From Rossellomorea sp. y25 (GTDB lineage: Bacteria > Bacillota > Bacilli > Bacillales > Bacillaceae_B), in NCBI RefSeq assembly GCF_038049935.1, contig NZ_CP145886.1, positions 2,054,501-2,118,500 on the forward strand: a stretch of DNA of 64,000 bases. The letters are read 5' to 3'. The translations under genes and the position numbers were made by a program. The notes beneath the pieces were generated by a model, which saw nothing but the letters and a program-made list of their open reading frames with translations, made no database searches and was not told where the DNA came from. Shown here piece after piece: positions 18,129-25,919 of this stretch (positions are counted from its first letter, which is position 1; each line of letters starts with the position of its first letter).

Positions 18129-18665
18129 ATGGCAGAATATAGAGAGATTATTACTAAAGCGGTCGTAGCGAAGGGACGTAAATTCACACAGTCTCATCAT
18201 ACGATTAGCCCGCCGCATAATCCATCGAGCATTTTAGGCTGCTGGATCATTAATCATCAGTATGAAGCACACAAAGTAGGCAAGAAGGTTGAAATTCACG
18301 GTTCATACGATATCAACGTATGGTACTCCCACAGTGACAACACAAAGACATCCGTTGTAACAGAGAGAGTACAGTATACAGATTGCATTAAGCTGAAATA
18401 CCGTGATCCTGATTGCTTAGATGATATTGAAGTATGTGCTCGAGTACTGCAACAGCCGAATTGCTGCGAAGCGGTTATTTCACCAAATGGAAACAAAATC
18501 ATTGTTCACGTCGAACGTGAATTCTTAGTGGAAGTTATAGGAGAAACGAAAGTATGTGTCCTTGTAAATCCTGAAGGTTGTGACGATGAAGACTGGGATT
18601 GTGACTTAGATGATGAAGAATTTGAAGAGTTAGATCCAGACTTCTTAGAAGGAGACGAAGAATAG
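18129..18665 (+). CDS. cotE: Spore outer coat morphogenetic protein CotE
   Basis: A 178-residue protein that directs assembly of the outer spore coat from the mother cell. Sequence begins [20 protein letters not shown] and ends in the characteristic acidic tail ([18 protein letters not shown]). Several cysteines (C45-region, C84, C101, C108, C115-116 region) are typical. Start ATG at 18129 behind ATGAGGAGG; an in-frame codon at 18111 lies before that ribosome binding site and is rejected. A sporulation-type promoter precedes it by about 100 bp. Confidence 0.95.
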   Translation: MAEYREIITKAVVAKGRKFTQSHHTISPPHNPSSILGCWIINHQYEAHKVGKKVEIHGSYDINVWYSHSDNTKTSVVTERVQYTDCIKLKYRDPDCLDDIEVCARVLQQPNCCEAVISPNGNKIIVHVEREFLVEVIGETKVCVLVNPEGCDDEDWDCDLDDEEFEELDPDFLEGDEE

Positions 18666-18671
18666 CATTTA

Positions 18672-18700
18672 CTAGGAAGACGGCCTCTTCCTAGTTTTTT
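18672..18700 (+). terminator. Terminator after cotE
   Basis: 9-bp stem CTAGGAAGA/TCTTCCTAG followed by six T residues. Confidence 0.85.
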
Positions 18701-18756
18701 CTTCTTCAGAGTTTAAAGGAATTTATCGCATAAGGGATGGTAAAACAGTACAGGGG

Positions 18757-18783
18757 GCATCTCACTAGATGCTCTTTTTTTCA
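18757..18783 (+). terminator. Second hairpin after cotE
   Basis: Stem GCATCT/AGATGC, 4-nt loop, then CTTTTTTT. A back-up terminator on the plus strand, or a remnant of a lost gene's end. Confidence 0.55.
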
Positions 18784-18788
18784 TGAGA

Positions 18789-18818
18789 AAACCAATCACA
18801 TGTAAGAGTGATTGGTTA
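18789..18818 (-). terminator. Terminator of the YeiH-family gene
   Basis: On the minus strand: stem AACCAATCAC/GTGATTGGTT overlapping the stop codon, followed by TTCT. Confidence 0.7.
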
Positions 18819-19805
18819 TAGAATAAGGAATAAACTGATGACAGCACATGTAATAGAAGCAATGAAACCAGTAAGGAGGGGTTTGAATCCTAATTGGGTG
18901 ATATCCTTTATTCTGACTTGAAGACCCACCGCTGCCATTACCATGATAATCATGAATTTTGACGAAATCTCAAGGTATGATTCGATGGTTACTGGAATTA
19001 AACCAAATGTATGAAGTAAAGATACCCCCAAAAATAAGAAAACAAACCAAGGGAATACCTTATTGTATGAAGGTTCACCTTCATTTTTCTTTTTCAAAAT
19101 AAAAGGTAAGCAAAACATGACGGGAATCAAGAATAATGTACGGGCAAGCTTTACTGTTGTTGCAACCTCTCCCGCTTCATCCCCAAATGCATATCCCACA
19201 GCAATTGCTGAAGATGTGTCATGTACAGCGGTTCCTGCCCAAATGCCAAACGATAATTCGGACATATGAAGGAGGTAGCCAATGATAGGATAGGTAATAA
19301 AAGCAATTAAATTAAAGAATACAATCGTCGATAAAGCATAGGCGGTTTCATTTTCTTTCGCGCCGATAATTCCTTTTACGGCTGAAATGGCCGTTGCCCC
19401 GCAAATACTTGTACCGATTCCTATTAACAAGCTTAACCGTTTGTCGATACGAAGCCATTTGCCAATGAAATATGTCACAGTAATACCAATGGAAACCGAA
19501 AGAAATATAACCCATAAAGCTCTCTGTCCAATATCAAGGATATCGTACAGGCTCAAGCCGACACCAAGAAATACGATGGCCACTTTCAATACTGTCTTCA
19601 GGGTAAATTGTATACCTGAATCGAATGATGAAGGAAGCCTGGTTGTATTCTGAAGAATTACTCCAATTACAATCGCAAATAACAAACTCCCGATGAGAGG
19701 GAAGAGAGTTCCTAAACCTTTAGATAATAAACTGATTAAAACAATGATGAAGATGCCCAAAGCTTCTTTGGGAAGAAAGGAATCTTTTAGTATGTCATGA
19801 TGCAA
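18816..19805 (-). CDS. YeiH/UPF0324 family membrane transporter (putative sulfate exporter family)
   Basis: A 329-residue polytopic membrane protein with about ten hydrophobic segments. The family signatures LGVGLSLYDIL, GIGTSICGATAISAVKGII and IWAGTAVHDTSSAIAVGYAFG identify the YeiH (UPF0324) family, often annotated as putative sulfate exporters; transport substrate is not established. The start is TTG at 19805 behind AAAGGGG with a 10-nt gap; no ATG/GTG in frame upstream is better placed. It is divergent from topB and stands alone, opposite the cotE block. Confidence 0.85.
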   Translation of the reverse strand: MHHDILKDSFLPKEALGIFIIVLISLLSKGLGTLFPLIGSLLFAIVIGVILQNTTRLPSSFDSGIQFTLKTVLKVAIVFLGVGLSLYDILDIGQRALWVIFLSVSIGITVTYFIGKWLRIDKRLSLLIGIGTSICGATAISAVKGIIGAKENETAYALSTIVFFNLIAFITYPIIGYLLHMSELSFGIWAGTAVHDTSSAIAVGYAFGDEAGEVATTVKLARTLFLIPVMFCLPFILKKKNEGEPSYNKVFPWFVFLFLGVSLLHTFGLIPVTIESYLEISSKFMIIMVMAAVGLQVRIKDITQLGFKPLLTGFIASITCAVISLFLIL

Positions 19806-19948
19806 TGTCCTATAACCCCTTTGTGTAAATCAACTATTCCTAAGTATAGTATAACCTTTGATAGACGTGAACTCTAAAGGACTAATCGTTTTATTGTATG
19901 TTAAAATAAAAAAGATATTGAAACTTTAGCTGTGAAAGGATTTTTTAC

Positions 19949-22117
19949 ATGAAAAAGATTTTAGTCCTGGCAGAAAAGCCTTCTGTCGGTAGAGATATTG
20001 CCAGAGTACTTCAGTGTACGAAAAAAGGAAATGGATTCCTGGAAGGGAACGAATATATTGTTACCTGGGCCCTGGGGCATTTAGTCACATTAGCAGAACC
20101 TGAAAGCTACGATGACCGCTACAAATCATGGAACCTTGAGGATTTACCTATGCTTCCCCCATCCCTCAACCTCGTGGTCATTAAGAAGACAGGGAAGCAA
20201 TTTAGTTCAGTCAAAGCGCAAATGAACCGTCCGGACGTAAAAGAGATTGTCATTGCCACTGATGCCGGTCGGGAAGGGGAGCTTGTTGCCCGCTGGATCA
20301 TTGAAAAGGCCCGGGTAAATAAACCGCTGAAACGATTATGGATTTCATCTGTCACCGACAGAGCGATTAAAGACGGATTCAATAAACTGAAAGATGCCCA
20401 AAAATACGAAAACCTATATGCTGCTGCCCAAGCGAGATCTGAAGCCGATTGGTATGTGGGAATGAATGCAACCAGGGCTCTGACTACCAAGCACAATGCA
20501 CAGTTATCATGTGGACGTGTACAAACACCTACGTTAAGCATCATTGCTCAAAGGGAAGAAGAAATCAGGAACTTTAAACCACAAACTTATTATGGGGCAC
20601 AAGCCACAACGGAATGCGGTACGTTCATTTGGACAAACCGTAAAAATAAAGATACAAAAACATTTTCTAAAGAAGAAATAACAAACGTCATGAATTTACT
20701 GAAAGACAAAAAGGAAATCACTATTCAGTCAGTAAAAAAATCCCTAAAGAAGAATTACGCTCCTTCTTTATATGATTTAACTGAACTCCAAAGGGATGCC
20801 CATAAGATTTTTGGCTTCTCAGCTAAAGAAACACTATCCATTATGCAGAAATTGTACGAGCAGCATAAATTAGTAACCTATCCTAGAACAGATAGCAAGC
20901 ATTTATCCAGTGATATGGTATCTACATTGAAGGACCGATTGAAAGCAGTGAGCGTCCAACCTTATCGCAAAATGGCTCATTTAGCGTTGCAGAGCTCAAT
21001 GCAGCTTTCAAAAGCATATGTCGATGACCAAAAGGTGACAGATCACCATGCCATTATCCCGACGGAGGAGACACCGTTCCTCCAAAAGTTACAGGACCGT
21101 GAAAGAAAGATCTATGAATTAATCGTGAAACGCTTCTTAGCCGCATTCTACCCTCCATACCTGTATGAGCAAACGACAATAGAAGCAAGGATAGGTACTG
21201 AAACCTTTCAGACAAAAGGAAAGCGGATTTTAGAAAACGGTTGGAAAGAAGTATATGATTTTGATTCCGAAAAAGATCAATTGCTATCAAAAATGGAAGA
21301 AGGGGATATGTTTACTGTTCTGGCAATGAAAGAAACAGAAGGAAAAACGGACCCTCCCGGCCGTTTCAATGAAGGAACACTTCTATCTGCTATGGAAAAT
21401 CCTAAAAAGTTCATGAAAGATAGCAACAAAGATCTTCTCAATACCATACATGAAGCGGGGGGACTGGGTACAGTTGCGACAAGGGCAGATATAATAGAAA
21501 AGCTTTTTAACTCAGGAGTGATTGAGCCGAAAGGAAAAGAAATTGTTATAACCTCTAAAGGAAAGCAATTATTGGATTTGGCCCCTCTTGAATTACAATC
21601 CCCGACACTCACAGCAGAGTGGGAGCAAAAACTTGAGAAAATCGCGAACGGTTCCCTTAATAAACAGGAATTTTTAAAAGAAATTAAAGACTACACGAAG
21701 AAATCAGTAAGTGAAATCAAGAATTCCACTAAGAAGTTCTCTCATGATAATCTAACGGGTACGAAATGTCCAGACTGTGGGAATCTGATGCTGGAGATAA
21801 AAAACAAGCATGGAAAAAAACTGGTCTGTCAAGATCGTGAATGCGGTCATCGGAAAAATATCAGTAAAAAGACGAATGCCCGTTGCCCTAACTGCCATAA
21901 GCGCTTGGATTTAAGAGGAGAAGGGGAAGGGCAGATGTTCACCTGTGTATGTGGACATAGAGAAAAACTATCAACGTTCAATGATCGTAGGAAAAAAGCA
22001 AAGAACAGTAAAGCTACAAAACGAGATGTAAATAAGTATTTGAAAACACAACAGAAGGAAGAGCCTGTCAATACCGCATTAGCTGATGCTTTAGCCAAAT
22101 TAAAACTGGATCAGTAA
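19949..22117 (+). CDS. topB: DNA topoisomerase III
   Basis: A 722-residue type IA topoisomerase. The TOPRIM domain is at the N-terminus with the catalytic Glu in LAEKPSVGRDIA (E9) and the acidic motif ATDAGREGELVARWI; the active-site tyrosine is Y311 in TYPRTDSKHL. Residues from about 605 carry a zinc-ribbon-like tail (CPDCGNLM ... CQDRECGH ... CPNCHKRL ... CVCGHRE). Length agrees with B. subtilis TopB. Start ATG behind GAAAGGA. It decatenates single-stranded-containing DNA; here it is a single-gene unit with a strong terminator. Confidence 0.96.
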   Translation: MKKILVLAEKPSVGRDIARVLQCTKKGNGFLEGNEYIVTWALGHLVTLAEPESYDDRYKSWNLEDLPMLPPSLNLVVIKKTGKQFSSVKAQMNRPDVKEIVIATDAGREGELVARWIIEKARVNKPLKRLWISSVTDRAIKDGFNKLKDAQKYENLYAAAQARSEADWYVGMNATRALTTKHNAQLSCGRVQTPTLSIIAQREEEIRNFKPQTYYGAQATTECGTFIWTNRKNKDTKTFSKEEITNVMNLLKDKKEITIQSVKKSLKKNYAPSLYDLTELQRDAHKIFGFSAKETLSIMQKLYEQHKLVTYPRTDSKHLSSDMVSTLKDRLKAVSVQPYRKMAHLALQSSMQLSKAYVDDQKVTDHHAIIPTEETPFLQKLQDRERKIYELIVKRFLAAFYPPYLYEQTTIEARIGTETFQTKGKRILENGWKEVYDFDSEKDQLLSKMEEGDMFTVLAMKETEGKTDPPGRFNEGTLLSAMENPKKFMKDSNKDLLNTIHEAGGLGTVATRADIIEKLFNSGVIEPKGKEIVITSKGKQLLDLAPLELQSPTLTAEWEQKLEKIANGSLNKQEFLKEIKDYTKKSVSEIKNSTKKFSHDNLTGTKCPDCGNLMLEIKNKHGKKLVCQDRECGHRKNISKKTNARCPNCHKRLDLRGEGEGQMFTCVCGHREKLSTFNDRRKKAKNSKATKRDVNKYLKTQQKEEPVNTALADALAKLKLDQ

Positions 22118-22125
22118 TTTTTTAT

Positions 22126-22167
22126 AGGGAAGACTCCCTAATTTGGGAGTCTTCCCTATCTTTTTTT
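22126..22167 (+). terminator. Terminator after topB
   Basis: Perfect 13-bp stem AGGGAAGACTCCC/GGGAGTCTTCCCT, then ATC and seven T residues. Confidence 0.92.
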
Positions 22168-22217
22168 GATTTGAATTGGTAGAATATTTGTAATTATGAA
22201 AAAATGAGGTGAAAGTG

Positions 22218-22739
22218 ATGACAACCTTTACAATTGAAGAATTTTTTATAGCAATTGAAACCGGTGATAAAGTGACAGTAGAAAAGTCATTGAGAAATGA
22301 CACAAACCTCTGTAATGCAGATAATGAACATGGATTAACGGCTTTGGGAGTGGCTGCACATTATGGACATATGGAGATTGTCGAACTTCTTTTGAATTTT
22401 GGTGCGGATATCAATTCCCTATCGAATTCGAAAGTTTCCTACATACCTTCCAACACAGCTTTGCATGCAGGGATAGCAGGGAAAGCCTCTAAAGAACTTG
22501 TGGAATTTTTACTAAAGCAAGGAGCGAATGTAAATCAACCGGATTCATCTGGTCACACACCTTTACATATCGCTGCTTTCGACGGAAGTGAAGAGATTGT
22601 GTCCCTATTACTGGTTCACGGAGAAGGGCAAGAGCTACATTCAGGAAATGAACGTACTCCATTGGAAATTGCAAAGGAAAGGAATAATAAAGAATTTTTA
22701 AAAGCGCATGAAAAATTTGCAAAAGGAAAGATACAGTAG
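22218..22739 (+). CDS. Ankyrin-repeat protein
   Basis: A 173-residue cytosolic protein made of about four ankyrin repeats: HGLTALGVAAHYGHMEIVELLLNFGADIN, the looser NTALHAGIAGKASKELVEFLLKQGANVN, SGHTPLHIAAFDGSEEIVSLLLVHG and a degenerate last unit NERTPLEIAKERNN. (Each is quoted here only as family evidence in parts below 20 residues: GLTALGVAAHYGHMEIVELL; GHTPLHIAAFDGSEEIVSLL.) Such proteins bind partners; none is identifiable. Start ATG at 22218 has GAGGTG at 6 nt; the GTG at 22209 overlaps that site. Single gene between terminators. Confidence 0.85.
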   Translation: MTTFTIEEFFIAIETGDKVTVEKSLRNDTNLCNADNEHGLTALGVAAHYGHMEIVELLLNFGADINSLSNSKVSYIPSNTALHAGIAGKASKELVEFLLKQGANVNQPDSSGHTPLHIAAFDGSEEIVSLLLVHGEGQELHSGNERTPLEIAKERNNKEFLKAHEKFAKGKIQ

Positions 22740-22757
22740 CTTCCAGCGCGTGTCATG

Positions 22758-22782
22758 CACCTCTTATAAGGGGTGTTTTTTA
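22758..22782 (+). terminator. Terminator after the ankyrin gene
   Basis: Stem CACCTCTT/AAGGGGTG with one wobble, then TTTTTTA. Confidence 0.65.
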
Positions 22783-22817
22783 TTTTTGCCTTTTCAAAAG
22801 GGTCTTTTCTGAAAGAG

Positions 22818-22834
22818 TGTTGATTTTGTCAACA
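22818..22834. repeat. Dyad upstream of cstA, distal
   Basis: TGTTGA-TTTTG-TCAACA, perfect 6-bp arms, 5-nt centre; operator-like. Confidence 0.4.
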
Positions 22835-22938
22835 TGATTCACTGAATATGTATTATGTTATAAAACTTTTTTAAAATAATGAAATCCCTTACAACATTGT
22901 TTTAAACGACTTAAGTACATAAGAAATATATCATTTAA

Positions 22939-22963
22939 TTCTAAAAAAATAATATTTTTAGAA
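22939..22963. repeat. Dyad upstream of cstA, middle
   Basis: TTCTAAAAA, 7-nt centre, TTTTTAGAA: perfect 9-bp arms, very AT rich, just upstream of the cstA -35. Confidence 0.45.
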
Positions 22964-22970
22964 AATTCTG

Positions 22971-22999
22971 TTGTTTTTTGTCGTTTATCGTATTAAAAT
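22971..22999 (+). promoter_or_regulatory. Sigma-A promoter of cstA with overlapping dyad
   Basis: TTGTTT, 17-bp spacer, TAAAAT. A perfect dyad CGTTTAT-9 nt-ATAAACG (22982-23004) covers the spacer and -10, a position typical of repressor operators. Confidence 0.55.
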
Positions 23000-23036
23000 A
23001 AACGTTAAATTCATTTACTGAAGGGAGGACATCGTG

Positions 23037-24485
23037 ATGCTAACATTTCTTGCATCCATCTGTATTCTAGTAGTAGGTTATTTCATTTATTCAAAGGTGG
23101 TAGAAAAGATTTTCGGTGTTGATGATTCCAATGTGACACCTGCATATAAAAAGAAAGACGGCTTGGATTATATGCCCATGAGCTGGTGGAAAGCGAGCCT
23201 GGTTCAATTGTTAAACATTGCGGGGTTAGGTCCGATCTTCGGGGCAATTTTAGGTGCTTTATATGGACCTGTAGCATTTCTATGGATCGTGATCGGCACT
23301 CTGTTTGCAGGAGCGGTTCATGATTACTTTTCAGGAATGTTATCACTTAGGCATAATGGAGCACAGTTTCCTTCTATCGTGGGAAAATACTTAGGAAAGC
23401 CCGTGCAATCCGTTATGAACATTTTATCGATCGTGTTGATGGTTCTCGTAGCCGCTGCTTTTACGTCGGGACCTGCACAATTAATGGCTGAGGTAACACC
23501 TCTGAATTTTATGACGTCTCTTATCCTTATTTTTACATACTTTCTTATTGCGACTATCTTACCGATCAATAAGATTATTGGAAAGGTTTATCCGTTCTTT
23601 GGAGCAATCCTTATCTTTATGGCAGTGGCGATCGGAATTGGCTTGTTCTTCTTTGAGCATCCAGTCCCAAATCTAACATTTGAAAATTTACATCCAAATG
23701 AACTGCCTCTATGGCCTTTACTGATGGTTACTGTATCATGTGGAGCAATCTCTGGATTCCATTCCACTCAAAGTCCCATCTTAGCCAGAACCTTAAAAAG
23801 AGAAAGTGAAGGTCGGAAAGTATTCTATGGGGCGATGGTAGCTGAAGGGATCATTGCCTTGATCTGGGCTGCAGCAGGTATGGCATTCTTCAATGGAACG
23901 GCGGGGCTTCAAGAAGCGTTGGCCGCAGGCGGACCTGCTGGAGTGGTAAATGAGATCAGCAATACGACGTTAGGAACTTTAGGTGGAATACTGGCTGTCC
24001 TTGGTGTAATCATCCTTCCAGTTACAACAGGCGATACCGCTTTAAGATCCTCTAGAATGATGCTTGCAGATTTACTGAAAGATCTGCGGAAGAAAGATGT
24101 AGAAGGGAAATGGTTGCCGGTCTTGTTGGTCATTCCTGTGGCAATCCCGACATTTTTACTTACTCAAATCGACTATACCTTCCTGTGGAGATATGTAGGC
24201 TGGTCCAACCAGGTAGTAGCAACCGTCATGTTGTGGACCGCTGCCATTTATTTATTACAGCAGGCAAGGTTCCACTGGATTTGCAGCATCCCTGCATTGT
24301 TTATGACAGGAGTTGTGAGTTCGTATATTTTTTACGCTCCAGAAGGTTTTGGTCTACCTTATTCAACAGCGATGATAATTGGATCCGTCATTTGGTTGGC
24401 TGTCTTGATTTGGTTTGTAGGACAAGTAGTAAAATACAAACCCCGCAGACAAAAATTACTAGAGATGAACTCAGTAAATTCATAA
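23037..24485 (+). CDS. cstA: CstA-family carbon starvation transporter
   Basis: A 482-residue polytopic membrane protein of the CstA family (WWKASLVQLLNIAGLGPIFG; VSCGAISGFHSTQSPILART; TGDTALRSSRMMLADLL). E. coli CstA and relatives take up pyruvate and peptides under carbon limitation; this protein is much shorter than E. coli CstA (about 700 residues) and lacks its C-terminal extension, matching the short Bacillota type. Start ATG 23037 (or the adjacent GTG 23034) follows AAGGGAGG. Promoter with three dyads upstream, terminator downstream: a separately controlled single gene just before the pyrimidine cluster. Substrate not determinable. Confidence 0.85.
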   Translation: MLTFLASICILVVGYFIYSKVVEKIFGVDDSNVTPAYKKKDGLDYMPMSWWKASLVQLLNIAGLGPIFGAILGALYGPVAFLWIVIGTLFAGAVHDYFSGMLSLRHNGAQFPSIVGKYLGKPVQSVMNILSIVLMVLVAAAFTSGPAQLMAEVTPLNFMTSLILIFTYFLIATILPINKIIGKVYPFFGAILIFMAVAIGIGLFFFEHPVPNLTFENLHPNELPLWPLLMVTVSCGAISGFHSTQSPILARTLKRESEGRKVFYGAMVAEGIIALIWAAAGMAFFNGTAGLQEALAAGGPAGVVNEISNTTLGTLGGILAVLGVIILPVTTGDTALRSSRMMLADLLKDLRKKDVEGKWLPVLLVIPVAIPTFLLTQIDYTFLWRYVGWSNQVVATVMLWTAAIYLLQQARFHWICSIPALFMTGVVSSYIFYAPEGFGLPYSTAMIIGSVIWLAVLIWFVGQVVKYKPRRQKLLEMNSVNS

Positions 24486-24496
24486 CGATTATCGAC

Positions 24497-24533
24497 AAAA
24501 ACAGCCTTTTCAATAGAGAAGGCTGTTTTTTAT
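24497..24533 (+). terminator. Terminator after cstA
   Basis: Stem AAAACAGCCTT/AAGGCTGTTTT with a T-rich tail. Confidence 0.88.
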
Positions 24534-24764
24534 TTGGAAAGTTCAAATGGTTCAAGTGCAGTTGCACAGACTCTTAGGAATGAAAATAAATGAATCCAGA
24601 GAATAGGCAGATTTTATTGTCGAATGAAAACTGAATTTTTAAAAGATTATAACAAATCATTCTACAAATTTCGTAAAATAAGTATGCTACCTTAAGAGAA
24701 ACGATCAAGATGATCAGAATGTTTCAAGAATGTACATAGTGACAAATAAGATAGGAAGTTAGTG

Positions 24765-24791
24765 TTACAGAATGTATAGTGCATTCTGTAA
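24765..24791. promoter_or_regulatory. Palindromic operator candidate for the pyrimidine operon
   Basis: TTACAGAATG, 7-nt centre (TATAGTG), CATTCTGTAA: perfect 10-bp arms, about 150 bp upstream of the first gene. Probable binding site of the operon's own regulator; which protein binds is unknown. Confidence 0.6.
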
Positions 24792-24887
24792 ATGTACGAG
24801 TTAAAATAAAGTGAAAATACTTAAAATTCAGACTTTAATTTCAGCCAGTGAAATCTAGTAAGTGTGAAACAATGGAGCAAAAAACAA

Positions 24888-24901
24888 TGAAAGCGCTTAC
24901 T
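24888..24901. promoter_or_regulatory. cre site (CcpA)
   Basis: TGAAAGCGCTTACT fits the catabolite-responsive element TGWAANCGNTNWCA at all but the last position and has the AAGCGCTT palindromic core. It lies 36 bp before the pydC ATG, where CcpA would repress. Confidence 0.75.
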
Positions 24902-24936
24902 ATTTTATAAAATCTATTTGTGTAGGGGGTAATGAA

Positions 24937-25827
24937 ATGTCAGACTTGGTGAAAATTGGACTTATTCAAGCTTCTCATGATGTGGATGGCAGTGAAGGAG
25001 TAGACGTCCATAAGGAGCAAGCGATCAAGAAACATGTGGAACTGGTCCGAGACGCAGCAAAAAAGGGAGCTCAAATCATTTGTTTACAGGAAATTTTCTA
25101 TGGTCCTTATTTTTGCTCCGAACAAAATCCAAAGTGGTATGACTCTGCCGAAGAAATACCCAATGGTCCAACCACAAAACAGTTTCAGGCGTTAGCCAAA
25201 GAGCTTAGTGTCGTCATCGTTCTACCAATCTATGAGAGAGAAGGAATAGCCACTTACTATAATACAGCAGCGGTCATCGATGCAGATGGATCCTATCTCG
25301 GAAAATATCGGAAACAGCATATTCCACATGTGGGAGTTGGAGAGGAAGGTTACGGATTCTGGGAGAAATATTATTTTAAACCTGGTAACCTTGGGTACCC
25401 GGTATTCGATACTGCTTATGCAAAAGTGGGAGTTTATATTTGTTATGACCGTCATTTCCCTGAAGGAGCCCGCTTATTAGGATTAAAAGGGGCAGAAATT
25501 GTGTTCAATCCATCTGCAACCGTAGCTGGTTTATCTGAATACTTATGGAAGCTTGAGCAGCCTGCCCATGCGGTGGCAAACGGCTACTACTTAGGAGCTA
25601 TTAATCGTGTTGGTTTTGAGGGTCCCTGGAATATGGGTGAATTTTACGGACAGTCTTATTTAGTCGATCCGAGAGGCAGCTTTGTTTCCATTGGAGGCAG
25701 AGATAGTGATGAGGTTATCATAGGTGAAATGAATAAGAAATTATTACGAGAAGTCCGGGATACATGGCAGTTCTATCGTGATCGCAGGCCTGAAACCTAT
25801 AACGATATGACGGCTTTACTTCCTTGA
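24937..25827 (+). CDS. pydC: Beta-ureidopropionase (N-carbamoyl-beta-alanine amidohydrolase)
   Basis: A 296-residue nitrilase-superfamily carbon-nitrogen hydrolase. The catalytic triad is intact: E52 (LQEIFYGPYFC), K126 (KYRKQHIPH) and C169 (YICYDRHFPEG). The YGPYF and RHFPEGAR signatures are those of beta-ureidopropionase/N-carbamoyl-amino-acid hydrolases, and position in the cluster with dihydropyrimidinase makes N-carbamoyl-beta-alanine (or the 2-methyl form from thymine) the likely substrate, giving beta-alanine, CO2 and ammonia. Start ATG behind TAGGGGGTAATGAA. First gene of the operon. N-carbamoylputrescine amidase is the nearest alternative by family. Confidence 0.88.
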   Translation: MSDLVKIGLIQASHDVDGSEGVDVHKEQAIKKHVELVRDAAKKGAQIICLQEIFYGPYFCSEQNPKWYDSAEEIPNGPTTKQFQALAKELSVVIVLPIYEREGIATYYNTAAVIDADGSYLGKYRKQHIPHVGVGEEGYGFWEKYYFKPGNLGYPVFDTAYAKVGVYICYDRHFPEGARLLGLKGAEIVFNPSATVAGLSEYLWKLEQPAHAVANGYYLGAINRVGFEGPWNMGEFYGQSYLVDPRGSFVSIGGRDSDEVIIGEMNKKLLREVRDTWQFYRDRRPETYNDMTALLP

Positions 25828-25919
25828 TAAATTGAGGCTGACGGTGAACCATCATTGTCAGCCGTGGTGTGTTTAATAGGTAATGAAAATCAATTGGAAA
25901 TAAAGAGGGGGAAGTCAGT

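Larger units (their letters stand above)
24534..24936. other. Regulatory region of the pyrimidine degradation operon
   Basis: 403 bp without a gene. It holds a perfect 10-bp-arm palindrome (24765-24791), an upstream near-repeat of its left side (AGAATGTACATAGTG at about 24728 versus AGAATGTATAGTG at 24769), and a cre site (24888-24901). I could not settle a single sigma-A promoter; TAAAAT at 24802 and TATAAA at 24906 are -10 candidates without good -35 partners, which fits an activator-dependent promoter. Confidence 0.55.

Noticed and set aside
18757..18783. Hairpin after cotE as part of a riboswitch or attenuator
   Set aside because: No gene follows on the plus strand within reach; it reads best as a second terminator or relic.
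24618..24624. TGTCGAA, a possible Spo0A box before the pyrimidine operon
   Set aside because: A 7-bp core is expected several times by chance in 64 kb, and no sporulation link of this operon is known; the flanks do not extend the match.
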